Source: GCA-003244245 sp036279835
GTDB taxonomy: Bacteria > Actinomycetota > Actinomycetes > Mycobacteriales > Pseudonocardiaceae
Length of the DNA stretch: 22,958 bases
Reading direction: 5' to 3'
Assembly: GCA_036279835.1 (NCBI GenBank)
Contig: DASUII010000415.1
Coordinates: 1-22,958, forward strand
In this document: positions 6,820 through 14,460 of the stretch, piece by piece
Position numbering within the stretch: the first letter of the stretch is position 1
How the letters are laid out: each line of letters starts with the position of its first letter
Position numbers and translations under genes: made by a program
The notes under the pieces: model-generated
The model's database searches: none
Told to the model about the DNA's origin: nothing
The model's input: only the letters and a program-made list of their open reading frames with translations

Positions 6820-7689
6820 TTATTCGCTAGCCCGGAATGTGTCAGCCAACGTCATCAGAACACGCCGGGCGTCATCTGTCCACAGAGCGTGGGCGCCGAA
6901 CAAGTCAAACAGTGCCTGGTAATGATCGATGTCCTTGGGATCGCGTAGCACCAGTTGGCCGGTAAACAGCTCAACAGTCACCAGCCGACGATCATAGGTG
7001 ACGAAGGTGTGGTACGCGCCATCACGAACCCGCACAGAAAGCGGCAATACGCCAATGCGTATATTTGACAGCTGCGACAGGGACACGAGCCGGTCGATCT
7101 GCACGGCCATGACCGATGGCTCACAGAGTTGCCATCGTATTGCCGACTCCGTCAGTAGAAACTCGAAGTTCTTAGCTTTGTCGTGCAGAGCGGCTTGTCT
7201 TTCTAGCTTCAGCGCTATGGCCTTGCGAACGTCACCGGCCGCCGGTTGGATAGGGGTACACATGGCCGCACGCATGTATTCGGGTATTTGAGGCAACCCA
7301 GTGATGAGGGTGGGCAGAAAATGCCGCACCAGTGTTGCGTTGGCTTCAAGCGCAGCCAACTCACGCTGCCGGTGGTGCAGCCCTCGACGTACGGAAGCCC
7401 GGACGTCTTGGTATTCAGTATTAGCGACGCGTGCGAGCGCCAGCAGCTCGCGTCGGGTCGCGTCGTCTACCTCAAGCGCGGTCAGTACCTGTTCTACGTC
7501 GACGACGCTTGGTAGCAATCGACCGGTCTCAATACGGCTCACCTTGCTTTGGCTCATGCCACAACGTCGGGCAAGCCGGTCACCAGACAGGCCCGATGCC
7601 GTGCGCAAGTCATGCAGTGCACTCGCCAAGCTCTGGCGATCTCGCCCTGCATGTGCGGGGTCGAGTCTCACCCTTCTCGCTTCACCCAA
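6820..7689 (-). CDS. XRE-family HTH regulator with C-terminal DUF5753 domain
   Basis: A 289-residue protein. The N-terminal helix-turn-helix (about residues 20-75) includes LRTASGLSGDRLARRCGMSQ and SKVSRIETGRLLPS, the standard lambda-Cro/XRE pattern. The rest matches DUF5753: LPTLITGLPQIPEYMRAAM, SAIRWQLCEPSVMAVQIDRL, SNIRIGVLPLSVRVRDGAYH, YDRRLVTVELFTGQLVLRDP. Such regulators occur by the dozen in actinomycete genomes, paired with small partner proteins, and affect development and antibiotic production in Streptomyces. The TTG start at 7689 overlaps the DUF6879 gene by 22 nt; GTG 7671 is an alternative. Third in a leftward operon and probably translationally coupled. Confidence 0.9.
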   Translation of the reverse strand: MGEARRVRLDPAHAGRDRQSLASALHDLRTASGLSGDRLARRCGMSQSKVSRIETGRLLPSVVDVEQVLTALEVDDATRRELLALARVANTEYQDVRASVRRGLHHRQRELAALEANATLVRHFLPTLITGLPQIPEYMRAAMCTPIQPAAGDVRKAIALKLERQAALHDKAKNFEFLLTESAIRWQLCEPSVMAVQIDRLVSLSQLSNIRIGVLPLSVRVRDGAYHTFVTYDRRLVTVELFTGQLVLRDPKDIDHYQALFDLFGAHALWTDDARRVLMTLADTFRASE

Positions 7690-8189
7690 TTCTCAGTGAA
7701 CTGCTCAGCATATTCCAGAGCCAATCGCTTCCATGCTACATAGGGGGCGGGATCAATATCTTCGAGGAGCTCGCGCCCGAGCTGGGTGCCGTCCGGGTCG
7801 TAGTCCATGCGTACCACAGCGGTGTCATCGAAGAGCCAAAAGTCTTGCGTGGGCAGCCCAGGGTCTGACCGGTCAGTGAGATCGAGGATACGTACGTCCT
7901 CGCCGGCCGCCACAGTTCGGCAGTAGACCGCGAATTCATAGCGTAAGTAGCCGGTCAGTGGTCGGCTGATGACATGCACGCGCCCAATCCATCGCCCAGT
8001 GTTGCGGAAATGACGAACACGCGTAAACCAAGAGTCATCGTCTGGGATGTCTAGCTTTCCGGTCGCCAGAAATTTCTCATACTCTTCCTGTTCGCCGCCC
8101 ACATGGTAGGAGGGTAGCGTTTCAAGCCGGAACGCTTCCCGTCGGTAGGAATCGAAGAACGTGCGCCAACTGTCACCTTCCAAGCGCAC
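7668..8189 (-). CDS. DUF6879-family protein
   Basis: A 173-residue protein starting at GTG (VRLEGDSWRTFF), supported by GGGAGG 6 nt upstream. It carries conserved segments of a family common beside XRE regulators in actinomycetes: YHVGGEQEEYEKFLATG, DDDSWFTRVRHFRNTGRWIG, RVHVISRPLTGYLRYEFAVY, EDVRILDLTDRSDPGL, DFWLFDDTAVVRMDYDPDGT and DPAPYVAWKRLALEYA. Acidic and aromatic-rich, without membrane segments. The biochemical role is not known to me. It overlaps the upstream 61-aa gene by 17 nt and the downstream XRE gene by 22 nt, so the three are tightly coupled. Confidence 0.85.
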   Translation of the reverse strand: MRLEGDSWRTFFDSYRREAFRLETLPSYHVGGEQEEYEKFLATGKLDIPDDDSWFTRVRHFRNTGRWIGRVHVISRPLTGYLRYEFAVYCRTVAAGEDVRILDLTDRSDPGLPTQDFWLFDDTAVVRMDYDPDGTQLGRELLEDIDPAPYVAWKRLALEYAEQFTENWVKREG

Positions 8190-8358
8190 GAGCCGCCTCC
8201 CGAAACACGGTGACAGGGATTTCGACGACAGCTTCACCTGCTGGCGTTTCTTTGTGCATGAGGTAACCCTGGACCGCAATCGTGTCGTTGTCTGTCGTGA
8301 AGACGGTCGGGCAGTCGTCACGACCGCAATCTCCACCGGCAATCCGCGTCAGCTCCAT
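8173..8358 (-). CDS. Small acidic partner protein, 61 aa, first gene of the DUF6879-XRE operon
   Basis: Starts MELTRIAGGDCGRDDCPTVF and contains VQGYLM and PAGEAVVEIPVTVF. The GxCGxxxCPTV arrangement with two cysteines, then a beta strand rich in Val and Gln, recalls the small partner proteins (DUF397-like in position and size) that accompany XRE-DUF5753 regulators, but it is not DUF397 by sequence. AAGGAG precedes ATG 8358 with ~7 nt spacing, and a good sigma-70-like promoter lies upstream. Its role is inferred from context only: it may be an effector or antagonist of the XRE protein. Confidence 0.75.
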   Translation of the reverse strand: MELTRIAGGDCGRDDCPTVFTTDNDTIAVQGYLMHKETPAGEAVVEIPVTVFREAARALGR

Positions 8359-8374
8359 GGCACTCTCCTTTTTA

Positions 8375-8434
8375 TGCAGGTACGTGACTTGACGTTAGGC
8401 AGCCCAGCCACGGAGCGTCAAGGTACATGCACGT
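8375..8434 (-). promoter_or_regulatory. Promoter and flanking inverted elements of the 61-aa/DUF6879/XRE operon
   Basis: On the minus strand TTGACG (8416-8421), an 18-nt spacer and TAACGT (8392-8397). CTTGACG at the -35 and CGTCAAG just after the -10 start form an inverted repeat. It extends outward as TGCATGTAC (upstream) against GTACCTGCA (downstream), with a 4-nt insertion in the downstream arm. The upstream arm includes the ACGTGCAT element (8427-8434). This looks like an operator pair bracketing the promoter, suited to autoregulation. Confidence 0.65.
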
Positions 8435-8451
8435 TGCTGCATAAAGCCGCA

Positions 8452-10047
8452 CTACACCGCCGGTAGCTCTTGGGGTCGGCCGATGAGCGGGGCGAGCGGA
8501 TCGCCGACGCTGCTCACTCGGTCGGTCACGGTGCGGATCGTCCACCGGTCCGGTCGCAGCTCGGGATCCTGGAGCTCGTCCCAGCCGATGGGGACGGACA
8601 CCGGCGCGCCGGCCGCGGGGCGAGCGCTGAACGGCGCCACCAACGTCTTGTTGATGGCGTTCTGGGTGTAGTCCAGGCGCGCGAGCCCGTGCCGGCGATC
8701 TTTCTGCCATTCCCAGCTGACCAGTTCCGGGACGGTGCGGCCGATGGCCCGCGACACCTTCTCGACCCAGACTCTGGTGTCGGCGAAGGTGTAGCCGCCG
8801 CGGACCGGGACCCAGATCTGCACCCCGCGCTGGCCGGTGACCTTCGGCATCGCGGCGACGCCGAGGTGCTCTAGCGCCACCCGGTAGAGCCGGGCGAGCA
8901 CCAGCACGTCGTCAAAGCTGCTGGTCGAACCCGGATCGATGTCGATCAGCGCCCAGGTCGGCTGGTGCACGTCGGGTAGCTGCGAGGTCCACGGGTGCAG
9001 CTCCACCGCCGCGAAGTTCGCCAGCCAGACCAGCGCGGGAACGCTGTCGATGACGGCGTAGTAGCGAGTCTCGCCCGGGTCGGCTTCCTCGTTGCGCCAG
9101 CGGGTCAACCACTGCGGCGCGTGGCTGGGGACCTCCTTGTGCCAGAAGCCCGGGCGGTCCACTCCGTTGGGGTAGCGGTGGGAGTTCACCGGGCGACCGG
9201 CGAGGTAGCGGAGCATGAACGGGGCGATCAGTGCGTGGTATCGGATGAGGTCGCGCTTGGTGACTGGGGGCTCAGGGTCCCGTCCCGGGAAGAGCACCTT
9301 GTCCAGGTTGGTCAGCTTGAGCTCGCGGCCCTGCACGGCCCACCGACCGTCAGATCCGAGCGCATCCAGTTCGGCGAGCTCGTCGGCGGTCGGCGGGTCC
9401 CATACCGGCGCCGGGGGGGCCAACGCAACGACGGCTTCGGCGGCCGGCTTGTCGCTGCGCCACAGCGACGCGGGAGCCGCGGCCACTTCGTCGTTGGTGC
9501 GTCCGGTCTTCACCGATAAGGGGTGGACCTCCGGGTCCCAGCCGGGCCGCGCATGGTCGTCGTTCTTGTGGATCAACAGCCACTGCTCTTTATCCGGCCG
9601 ACCCTCGCCACGACGGATGAGGACGAAGCGACCGGCCAGCTTCTCGCCCTGCAGGTCGAAGTGCAGCTCACCGCGCTCGATCGCCCGTGCCGGGTCGTCG
9701 GTCTCCGCGGGCTGCCAGATTCCCCAGTCCCACACGATGACGTCGCCGCCGCCGTATTCGCCCTTCGGGATGATGCCCTCGAAATCGAAGTACTCAAGGG
9801 GGTGGTCCTCGACATGGACCGCCAGTTGCCTGGCCTTGGGGTCCAGCGTCGGCCCCTTCGGCACCGCCCAGCTGACCAGTACTCCAGCTACCTCCAGCCG
9901 CAGGTCGTAGTGCAGCCGGCGGGCTCGGTGGCGTTGCACGACGAACCGGCTCTGACCGGCCGGCGCCGCGGTCCCGGCCGGCTCCGCGGTGACCGAGAAG
10001 TCGCGCTTGGCCCGGTAGGCTTGTAGCCGCTCCTGCTGGTCACTCAT
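8452..10047 (-). CDS. ligD: LigD-type 3'-phosphoesterase and polymerase (non-homologous end joining)
   Basis: A 531-residue two-domain protein. The phosphoesterase domain (~1-190) shows the metal and active-site set His40, His46, Asp48, Arg50 (RHRARRLHYDLRLE) and His82 (HVEDHPLEYFDF). The primase-like polymerase domain (~235-531) begins RELKLTNLDKVLFPG, has the metal-binding pair Asp369/Asp371 (LIDIDPG) and the third Asp459 (ARLDYTQN). The usual SGxxGxH motif reads TGQRGVQIW, with Gln410 in place of His. There is no ligase domain; a separate ligase gene lies 3.2 kb away at 13263. Start ATG 10047 has GCGAGG 5 nt upstream. It probably adds or trims nucleotides at broken ends with Ku, which is not in the window. 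Confidence 0.93.
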   Translation of the reverse strand: MSDQQERLQAYRAKRDFSVTAEPAGTAAPAGQSRFVVQRHRARRLHYDLRLEVAGVLVSWAVPKGPTLDPKARQLAVHVEDHPLEYFDFEGIIPKGEYGGGDVIVWDWGIWQPAETDDPARAIERGELHFDLQGEKLAGRFVLIRRGEGRPDKEQWLLIHKNDDHARPGWDPEVHPLSVKTGRTNDEVAAAPASLWRSDKPAAEAVVALAPPAPVWDPPTADELAELDALGSDGRWAVQGRELKLTNLDKVLFPGRDPEPPVTKRDLIRYHALIAPFMLRYLAGRPVNSHRYPNGVDRPGFWHKEVPSHAPQWLTRWRNEEADPGETRYYAVIDSVPALVWLANFAAVELHPWTSQLPDVHQPTWALIDIDPGSTSSFDDVLVLARLYRVALEHLGVAAMPKVTGQRGVQIWVPVRGGYTFADTRVWVEKVSRAIGRTVPELVSWEWQKDRRHGLARLDYTQNAINKTLVAPFSARPAAGAPVSVPIGWDELQDPELRPDRWTIRTVTDRVSSVGDPLAPLIGRPQELPAV

Positions 10048-10070
10048 CGGGCCTCGCTCATGGAGCAGGT

Positions 10071-10095
10071 ATACCCGCAGCCGAGTCGGGCCAAC
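10071..10095 (-). promoter_or_regulatory. Candidate stress-sigma promoter for the ligD-type gene
   Basis: On the minus strand GTTG, 15 nt, GGGTAT, about 24 nt before the start codon. It resembles the actinobacterial SigB/SigF class (GTTT, 14-17 nt, GGGTA). Stationary-phase or stress expression would suit end joining, which acts when no sister chromosome is available. Found by eye only. Confidence 0.4.
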
Positions 10096-10166
10096 GTCAC
10101 CTCCCGGCAGGTCCGCCTGACGAGGCCATGGCAAGGTAGCACCGTGATCGAATCCAGGGAGTCGGC

Positions 10167-10556
10167 ATGAGGTCGCAAGCTCGACTGTGCGGGATGGCGC
10201 TCGGGGCAGGGCGGGTCACCATCGGCGTCGTCGCACTGGTGCGGCCGGATCTGATGGCCCGGGCGTGGGTGGGCGCGGTCCAGGCCGCCGGGCCAGCGGG
10301 GATGGTGTTAGGTCGCGCCGCGGGTGGTCGGGACATCGCGCTCGGGGTCGGCGCGTTGCTCGCGTCGTCCCGGCAAAACGCACGTGGGCTGCTGGGGTGG
10401 ACCGTCGCCGGATCGTTCTGCGACGCGGTCGACGTGGCCGCGACCCTCGCGTCGTGGCGCAATCTGCCGCCGCGGGGCCGCTACGCCGTCGCTGGTGCCG
10501 CCAGTTCCGGTGTCCTGCTGGGCGCGTTGACGGTTGTGCTCGCCCGGCGGGGATAG
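10167..10556 (+). CDS. Small integral membrane protein (DUF4267-like)
   Basis: 129 residues with about four hydrophobic segments: MALGAGRVTIGVVALVRPD, DIALGVGALLAS, GLLGWTVAGSFCDAVDVAA and YAVAGAASSGVLLGALTVVL. The arginine-led pattern GRAAGGRDIALG matches small actinobacterial membrane proteins of unknown function. GGGAG lies 5 nt before ATG 10167. Divergent from the ligD-type gene and 4 nt upstream of the AMP nucleosidase start, so likely co-transcribed with that enzyme. Confidence 0.8.
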   Translation: MRSQARLCGMALGAGRVTIGVVALVRPDLMARAWVGAVQAAGPAGMVLGRAAGGRDIALGVGALLASSRQNARGLLGWTVAGSFCDAVDVAATLASWRNLPPRGRYAVAGAASSGVLLGALTVVLARRG

Positions 10557-10560
10557 ACCG

Positions 10561-11766
10561 GTGAGTCGCGGCGAGATGAAGCCCGATGGCGCAGTGCAGG
10601 TCGACGGCGCTGATCTCAGGCCCGGCGACATCGACGACACGGTGGGCGACCTGCTCGATGCGCTCGACGCCGTCGACGCCGACGGCTGGTATCCAGCGAT
10701 CGACGTGGTCCGTCCCTGGTCGGTGCACAACCCGCGGATCACCGGCGAGTTCGCCCGGCCGGGGGCGATCCGGCGTTACCTGCACCGTGAGCTGTCCGCG
10801 CTGCTGCGCGCGGGTGCGCAGGTCCGGGTCCGGCCGGCACGCCGGTCGGTAGCCTTCAACGACCCGGACTTCTTCGCCGCGCTCGATGAGGACCGTTTCG
10901 ACCTGCGCGCAAAGAAGCTGTTCCTTTTCAGCCCGGAACGCATGGCGCTGTCACTGGACCGGCTGTCGCATTACTGCGGCACGCCCGCGGAGGCCTTCGA
11001 GCGGCACCTGCTGTTCACCAACTACACGATGCACATCGACGCCTTCCGTGAGCGGTTCCCGGACGCGCAGGGCCCCGCGCGCGACGGCGTGCAGATGCCG
11101 GCCTGGCACCACCACACCCCCGCCGGTGACGGGGTCAGCCTGGTCAACATCGGCGTCGGGCCGACAAACGCCAAGACGGTGACCGACCACCTCGCGGTGC
11201 TGCGACCGGACACCATGATGATGATCGGGCACTGTGGTGGCCTGCGGAACCATCAGCGTCTTGGCGACTTCGTGGTCGCCACCGCCTACCAGCGCGCCGA
11301 CCATGTGCTCGACGGGGTACTGCCCGCGGATGTACCGGTAATTCCGAACCACCGGCTGAACACCTTCCTGCTCGACGCCCTGGATGCCGCGCAGGCGCAG
11401 TACCGGCTGGGCGTCGTGCACACCACCGACAACCGCAACTGGGAGTTCAACCAGGGCGCCACGCTGGCGGCGATGCGGGCCTCGCGCAGCACCGCGGTGG
11501 ACATGGAGTCCGCGACGATCGCCGGCAACGGGTTCCGGTACCGCATTCCCAACGCGACGCTGCTGTGCGTCTCGGACAAACCGCTGCACGCGTCACCGAA
11601 ACTGTCCGCCAACGCGTCGGCGTTCTACGAGACAAGCAAACGCCAGCACCTCGGGATCGCGCTGTCCTGCCTGGACCGGGTGCGTCGCGAGCACCCCGAC
11701 GGGCTGCCCAGTCATGACATCCGCTCCGTCGACGAGCCTCTGTTCGAAGTGGACGCTACAGACTGA
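10561..11766 (+). CDS. amn: AMP nucleosidase
   Basis: A 401-residue purine nucleosidase-family enzyme that hydrolyses AMP to adenine and ribose 5-phosphate. Diagnostic segments are LLFTNYTMHIDAFRERF, LVNIGVGPTNAKTVTDHLAV and MMMIGHCGGLRNHQRLGDFV (phosphate and ribose binding), NRNWEFNQGATLAAM and STAVDMESATIAGNGFRYRI (the Met-Glu that contacts ribose), then CVSDKPLH. It is shorter than E. coli Amn (~480 residues) because the N-terminal part is trimmed. GTG 10561 is preferred: GGGGA stands 7 nt upstream and the start sits 4 nt after the previous stop. ATG 10576 is an alternative. A strong hairpin follows at 11813. Confidence 0.93.
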   Translation: MSRGEMKPDGAVQVDGADLRPGDIDDTVGDLLDALDAVDADGWYPAIDVVRPWSVHNPRITGEFARPGAIRRYLHRELSALLRAGAQVRVRPARRSVAFNDPDFFAALDEDRFDLRAKKLFLFSPERMALSLDRLSHYCGTPAEAFERHLLFTNYTMHIDAFRERFPDAQGPARDGVQMPAWHHHTPAGDGVSLVNIGVGPTNAKTVTDHLAVLRPDTMMMIGHCGGLRNHQRLGDFVVATAYQRADHVLDGVLPADVPVIPNHRLNTFLLDALDAAQAQYRLGVVHTTDNRNWEFNQGATLAAMRASRSTAVDMESATIAGNGFRYRIPNATLLCVSDKPLHASPKLSANASAFYETSKRQHLGIALSCLDRVRREHPDGLPSHDIRSVDEPLFEVDATD

Positions 11767-11812
11767 GCGTGTCGCCCAGGGAATCAGTGTTGCAGCGCGC
11801 GGGTGTGCCGGG

Positions 11813-11841
11813 GCTGGCAACTTTTTTTGAAAGTTGCCAGC
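11813..11841. terminator. Bidirectional terminator hairpin between amn and ndh
   Basis: GCTGGCAACTTT and its complement AAAGTTGCCAGC form a 12-bp stem with a 5-nt loop (TTTTG), 46 nt after the amn stop and 59 nt past the stop of the convergent NDH-2 gene. The T run sits in the stem and loop rather than after it. Confidence 0.75.
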
Positions 11842-11900
11842 TGTGGCACGTCCACAGAACATCCACACACCTTTGCCGTGGGACGCAAGTGGCCAGAGCG

Positions 11901-13205
11901 TCAGCTGCTGCGTTGCCGGGTATCGGGTGGATGGACGAGGATGGCGCCGGCGCCGCGGGAGGTGAAATAGCTCCATCCCCAGTCGAGCAGCACCTTGAGC
12001 CGGTTGCGAAACCCGATCAAATAGACGATGTGCACGCCCAGCCAGAGCAGCCACGCCGGCAACCCACCGAATCGCAGCGGGTACCGGCTGGTGCCTCCGG
12101 CGGATAGCAGCAGTGGCAGTTCAGCCACCGCGTCACCGCGGCCGAGCACGGCCATGATCCCCTTGTCGTGGTAGCGGAACGGCGTCAACGCCTCGCCAGC
12201 GATGAGCCGGGCGACCTGCTCACCGGCGTGCCGGCCGGTCTGGATCGCTGCCGATGCCAGCATCGGCGGTGCCGCGCCGTGTGCAGGTGTCGTGACGGCG
12301 ATGTCGCCGGCGGCGAACACGTTCGGGTGGCCCGGGATCTGTAGCTGCGGGTCGACCAGGATCCGCCCGTGCCGGTCGACGTCCAGGCCGAACGCCGCGC
12401 CGAGCGGATTCGCCTGCACCCCGGCGGCCCAGATCACCGTGTCCGTGTCGATCCGGTGCCCGTCGGCCAGCGTCACCCCGCCGGCGTCGGCACTGTCGAC
12501 GGTCTCACCTAGGCGAACCTCGACGCTGCGGCGTCGCAAATCCTCCAGGGCCCGCTTCGACGAGCGCGGGCTGAACGCGGTGAGCAGCCGCGGTAAGGCT
12601 TCGACGAGGATCACCCGCAGGGCGGTGTCCGGGCCGACCAACTCCTGGCCCATCGAGGCGAGCGCCCCGGCGGTCTCCACTCCGGTCGGGCCACCGCCGA
12701 CGACCACCGCCGTGATGGGTTCGCCAGCGTGGTCGGCTGTGGCTGCCGTCTCTTCGAGGCGGTTGAGCAGATGCATGCGCAGCCGCACCGCGTCATCCAG
12801 CGTGTACAGCGGCCAGCTGTGCTCAGCCATGCCCGCGATGCCGAAGTAGTTCGTCTCAGCGCCGGCGGCCAGGATCAGGTAGTCGAACTCCACCGCGGAG
12901 CCGTCGCGCAGGTACAGCGTGCGGTCCGCCCAGTCCACCGAGACCACGGTACCCATCCGGACGATCACACCCGGGTGCCGGCGAAAGATCGTCCGAAGCG
13001 CCGCGCCGACCTCTTCGGCCGCCAAGTATCCGGTGCTCACCTGGTACAGCAGCGGCTGGAAGGTGTGGTAGTTGTTCTTGTCCAGCACGACGACGGCCGC
13101 ATCGGTCCCCCGCAGCGCGTGTGCCGCATTCATGCCGGCGAAGCCGGCGCCGAGCACCACCACCCGCGGCTGCGGCCGATCGCTCCGGTGATCTGGGCCC
13201 CCCAT
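11901..13205 (-). CDS. ndh: Type II NADH dehydrogenase (NDH-2)
   Basis: A 434-residue FAD enzyme passing electrons from NADH to menaquinone at the inner face of the membrane without pumping protons. The FAD-binding GxGxxG is in VVVLGAGFAGMNAAHAL near the N-terminus, followed by the family motif YHTFQPLLYQVSTGYLAAEE. The NADH-binding Rossmann is VVVGGGPTGVETAGALASMG, and the second FAD contact is NVFAAGDIAV. The quinone-site region PPMLASAAIQTGRHAGEQVA and amphipathic C-terminal helices (LPAWLLWLGVHIVYLIGFRN) match NDH-2. ATG 13205 is preceded by GAGG at short spacing. 57 nt downstream of the ligase gene on the same strand. Confidence 0.93.
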   Translation of the reverse strand: MGGPDHRSDRPQPRVVVLGAGFAGMNAAHALRGTDAAVVVLDKNNYHTFQPLLYQVSTGYLAAEEVGAALRTIFRRHPGVIVRMGTVVSVDWADRTLYLRDGSAVEFDYLILAAGAETNYFGIAGMAEHSWPLYTLDDAVRLRMHLLNRLEETAATADHAGEPITAVVVGGGPTGVETAGALASMGQELVGPDTALRVILVEALPRLLTAFSPRSSKRALEDLRRRSVEVRLGETVDSADAGGVTLADGHRIDTDTVIWAAGVQANPLGAAFGLDVDRHGRILVDPQLQIPGHPNVFAAGDIAVTTPAHGAAPPMLASAAIQTGRHAGEQVARLIAGEALTPFRYHDKGIMAVLGRGDAVAELPLLLSAGGTSRYPLRFGGLPAWLLWLGVHIVYLIGFRNRLKVLLDWGWSYFTSRGAGAILVHPPDTRQRSS

Positions 13206-13215
13206 GGCCTCAGGA

Positions 13216-13239
13216 GTACCCGGTCATGTCCCGGGGTAC
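13216..13239. promoter_or_regulatory. Inverted repeat GTACCC/GGGTAC in front of ndh
   Basis: GTACCCGG and CCGGGGTAC lie either side of a short centre within the 57-nt gap between the ligase stop and the ndh start. It could be an operator for ndh (redox regulators such as Rex bind other sequences, so the regulator is open) or a weak hairpin. Confidence 0.3.
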
Positions 13240-13262
13240 TCGCTCTCTGGGTCCGCGATCGT

Positions 13263-14243
13263 TCAGCTGAAAATCACCTGCACTGGGTCCTTGTCGGGGC
13301 GCAGGCCGCGCCAGGCGGCATGGCGCAGCCGGCGGTCCGGGGTCAGCGTCCGGTACTCGACCTCGCCGACGAGTTGGGGGCGGACCCAGTGCGCTCGGCG
13401 GGCGTGCTCGTGGGGCACTGGCTCGTCGAACGGGCTACCCGGGTGTTCTAGAGCAGCGAGGCGTACCAGCAGGTCCGCGAGCATCCGATCAGTGAAGCCG
13501 GTACCGACATCCCCGAGATACCGCAACCGGCCATCGTCGTCGTAGGCGCCCAGGAGTAGCGCGCCCAGGGTGCCGGCCCGATGCCCCTGTCCGGTGGTCC
13601 AACCACCGACGACAACCTCTTGGGTGCACCACAACGCCGTCTTGGTCCACGCCGGTGAACGGCGGCCGGGCTCATACCGTGAGGTCAGCCGTTTGCCGAC
13701 CACGCCCTCCAAGCCGTGCAGGCGGGCCACCTCGAGCAGTTGACGACCGTCGACGTCGGTGTACTGCGGCGGCACCCGGACCCGCGGTGAGACACCGTCG
13801 ACGGCCAGCACCGCGAGCAGCTCCCGGCGCTGCTGGTAGCTCCGCGCCAGCAGCCGGCGGCCGTCGAGGTCGAGCAGATCGAAGACGTAGTAGCAGATAG
13901 GGATGCGGTCGACCAACCACGAGCTCGGCGCGCGGACGTGCATTCGGTGCTGAAGCAGCGCGAAATCCGGGCGGCCGCCCTCGTCCAGCGTCACGATCTC
14001 CCCGTCGAGCAGCACTGGTCGACCCCCGACCAGATCGCTGAGCACGGCCAGCTCGGGATAACCACCGGTGATGTCGTTGCGATTGCGGCTGTAGAGCCGC
14101 ACCTGATCGCCGGCGGCCGCGGCGACGGCGCGCACGCCGTCCCACTTGAACTCGAACGCCCAGCCAGGACCCGACGGTGGTTCGCCGGCCGTCGCCAGCA
14201 TCGGCGCCACCGGCTCGGGCAGCTCGGACCGGGTTGTCGTCAT
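13263..14243 (-). CDS. ATP-dependent DNA ligase (LigC/LigD-ligase type)
   Basis: A 326-residue ligase of about the minimal core size. The adenylation lysine is Lys33 in FEFKWDGVRA (KxDG motif I), followed by RLYSRNRNDITGGYPE (motif Ia), VLLDGEIVTLDEGGRPDF (motif III), ICYYVFDLLDLDGRRL (motif IIIa), LEGVVGKRLTSRYEPGRR (motif IV) and the WTKTALW region (motif V). The OB domain follows from about residue 200 (GTLGALLLGAYDDDGRLRYL). ATG 14243 is chosen because family members begin close to LPEPVAPMLAT. It probably supplies the sealing step missing from the ligD-type protein, or serves base-excision repair as LigC does. Confidence 0.93.
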   Translation of the reverse strand: MTTTRSELPEPVAPMLATAGEPPSGPGWAFEFKWDGVRAVAAAAGDQVRLYSRNRNDITGGYPELAVLSDLVGGRPVLLDGEIVTLDEGGRPDFALLQHRMHVRAPSSWLVDRIPICYYVFDLLDLDGRRLLARSYQQRRELLAVLAVDGVSPRVRVPPQYTDVDGRQLLEVARLHGLEGVVGKRLTSRYEPGRRSPAWTKTALWCTQEVVVGGWTTGQGHRAGTLGALLLGAYDDDGRLRYLGDVGTGFTDRMLADLLVRLAALEHPGSPFDEPVPHEHARRAHWVRPQLVGEVEYRTLTPDRRLRHAAWRGLRPDKDPVQVIFS

Positions 14244-14460
14244 CACCGCCAGCCTGCCCGCTTGCCCGGGCCCGCGCACGAGCGGTTGACGGATCGGGCG
14301 CCGATCCGTGGGGAGCAGCCGGCCAGCGGATTCCTGGAGGTGCCCAAGGCGTGGGGTGATGAGTCATCAGAGGGGGTCAGTCGGCGGGTACTGCTGGTGG
14401 GAGGCACCTCGGGTGGCACCGAACACTGTGGCGCTCGGGATGGACCGGGAGCGTGACGTC

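Noticed and set aside
10534..10560. Upstream extension of AMP nucleosidase to a GTG at 10534
   Set aside because: It would overlap the membrane-protein gene, and the extra residues are unlike the family. GTG 10561 has a better ribosome site.
13936..13943. Further ACGTGCAT
   Set aside because: It lies inside the ligase coding sequence with no promoter context. An 8-mer is expected about once by chance in this length.
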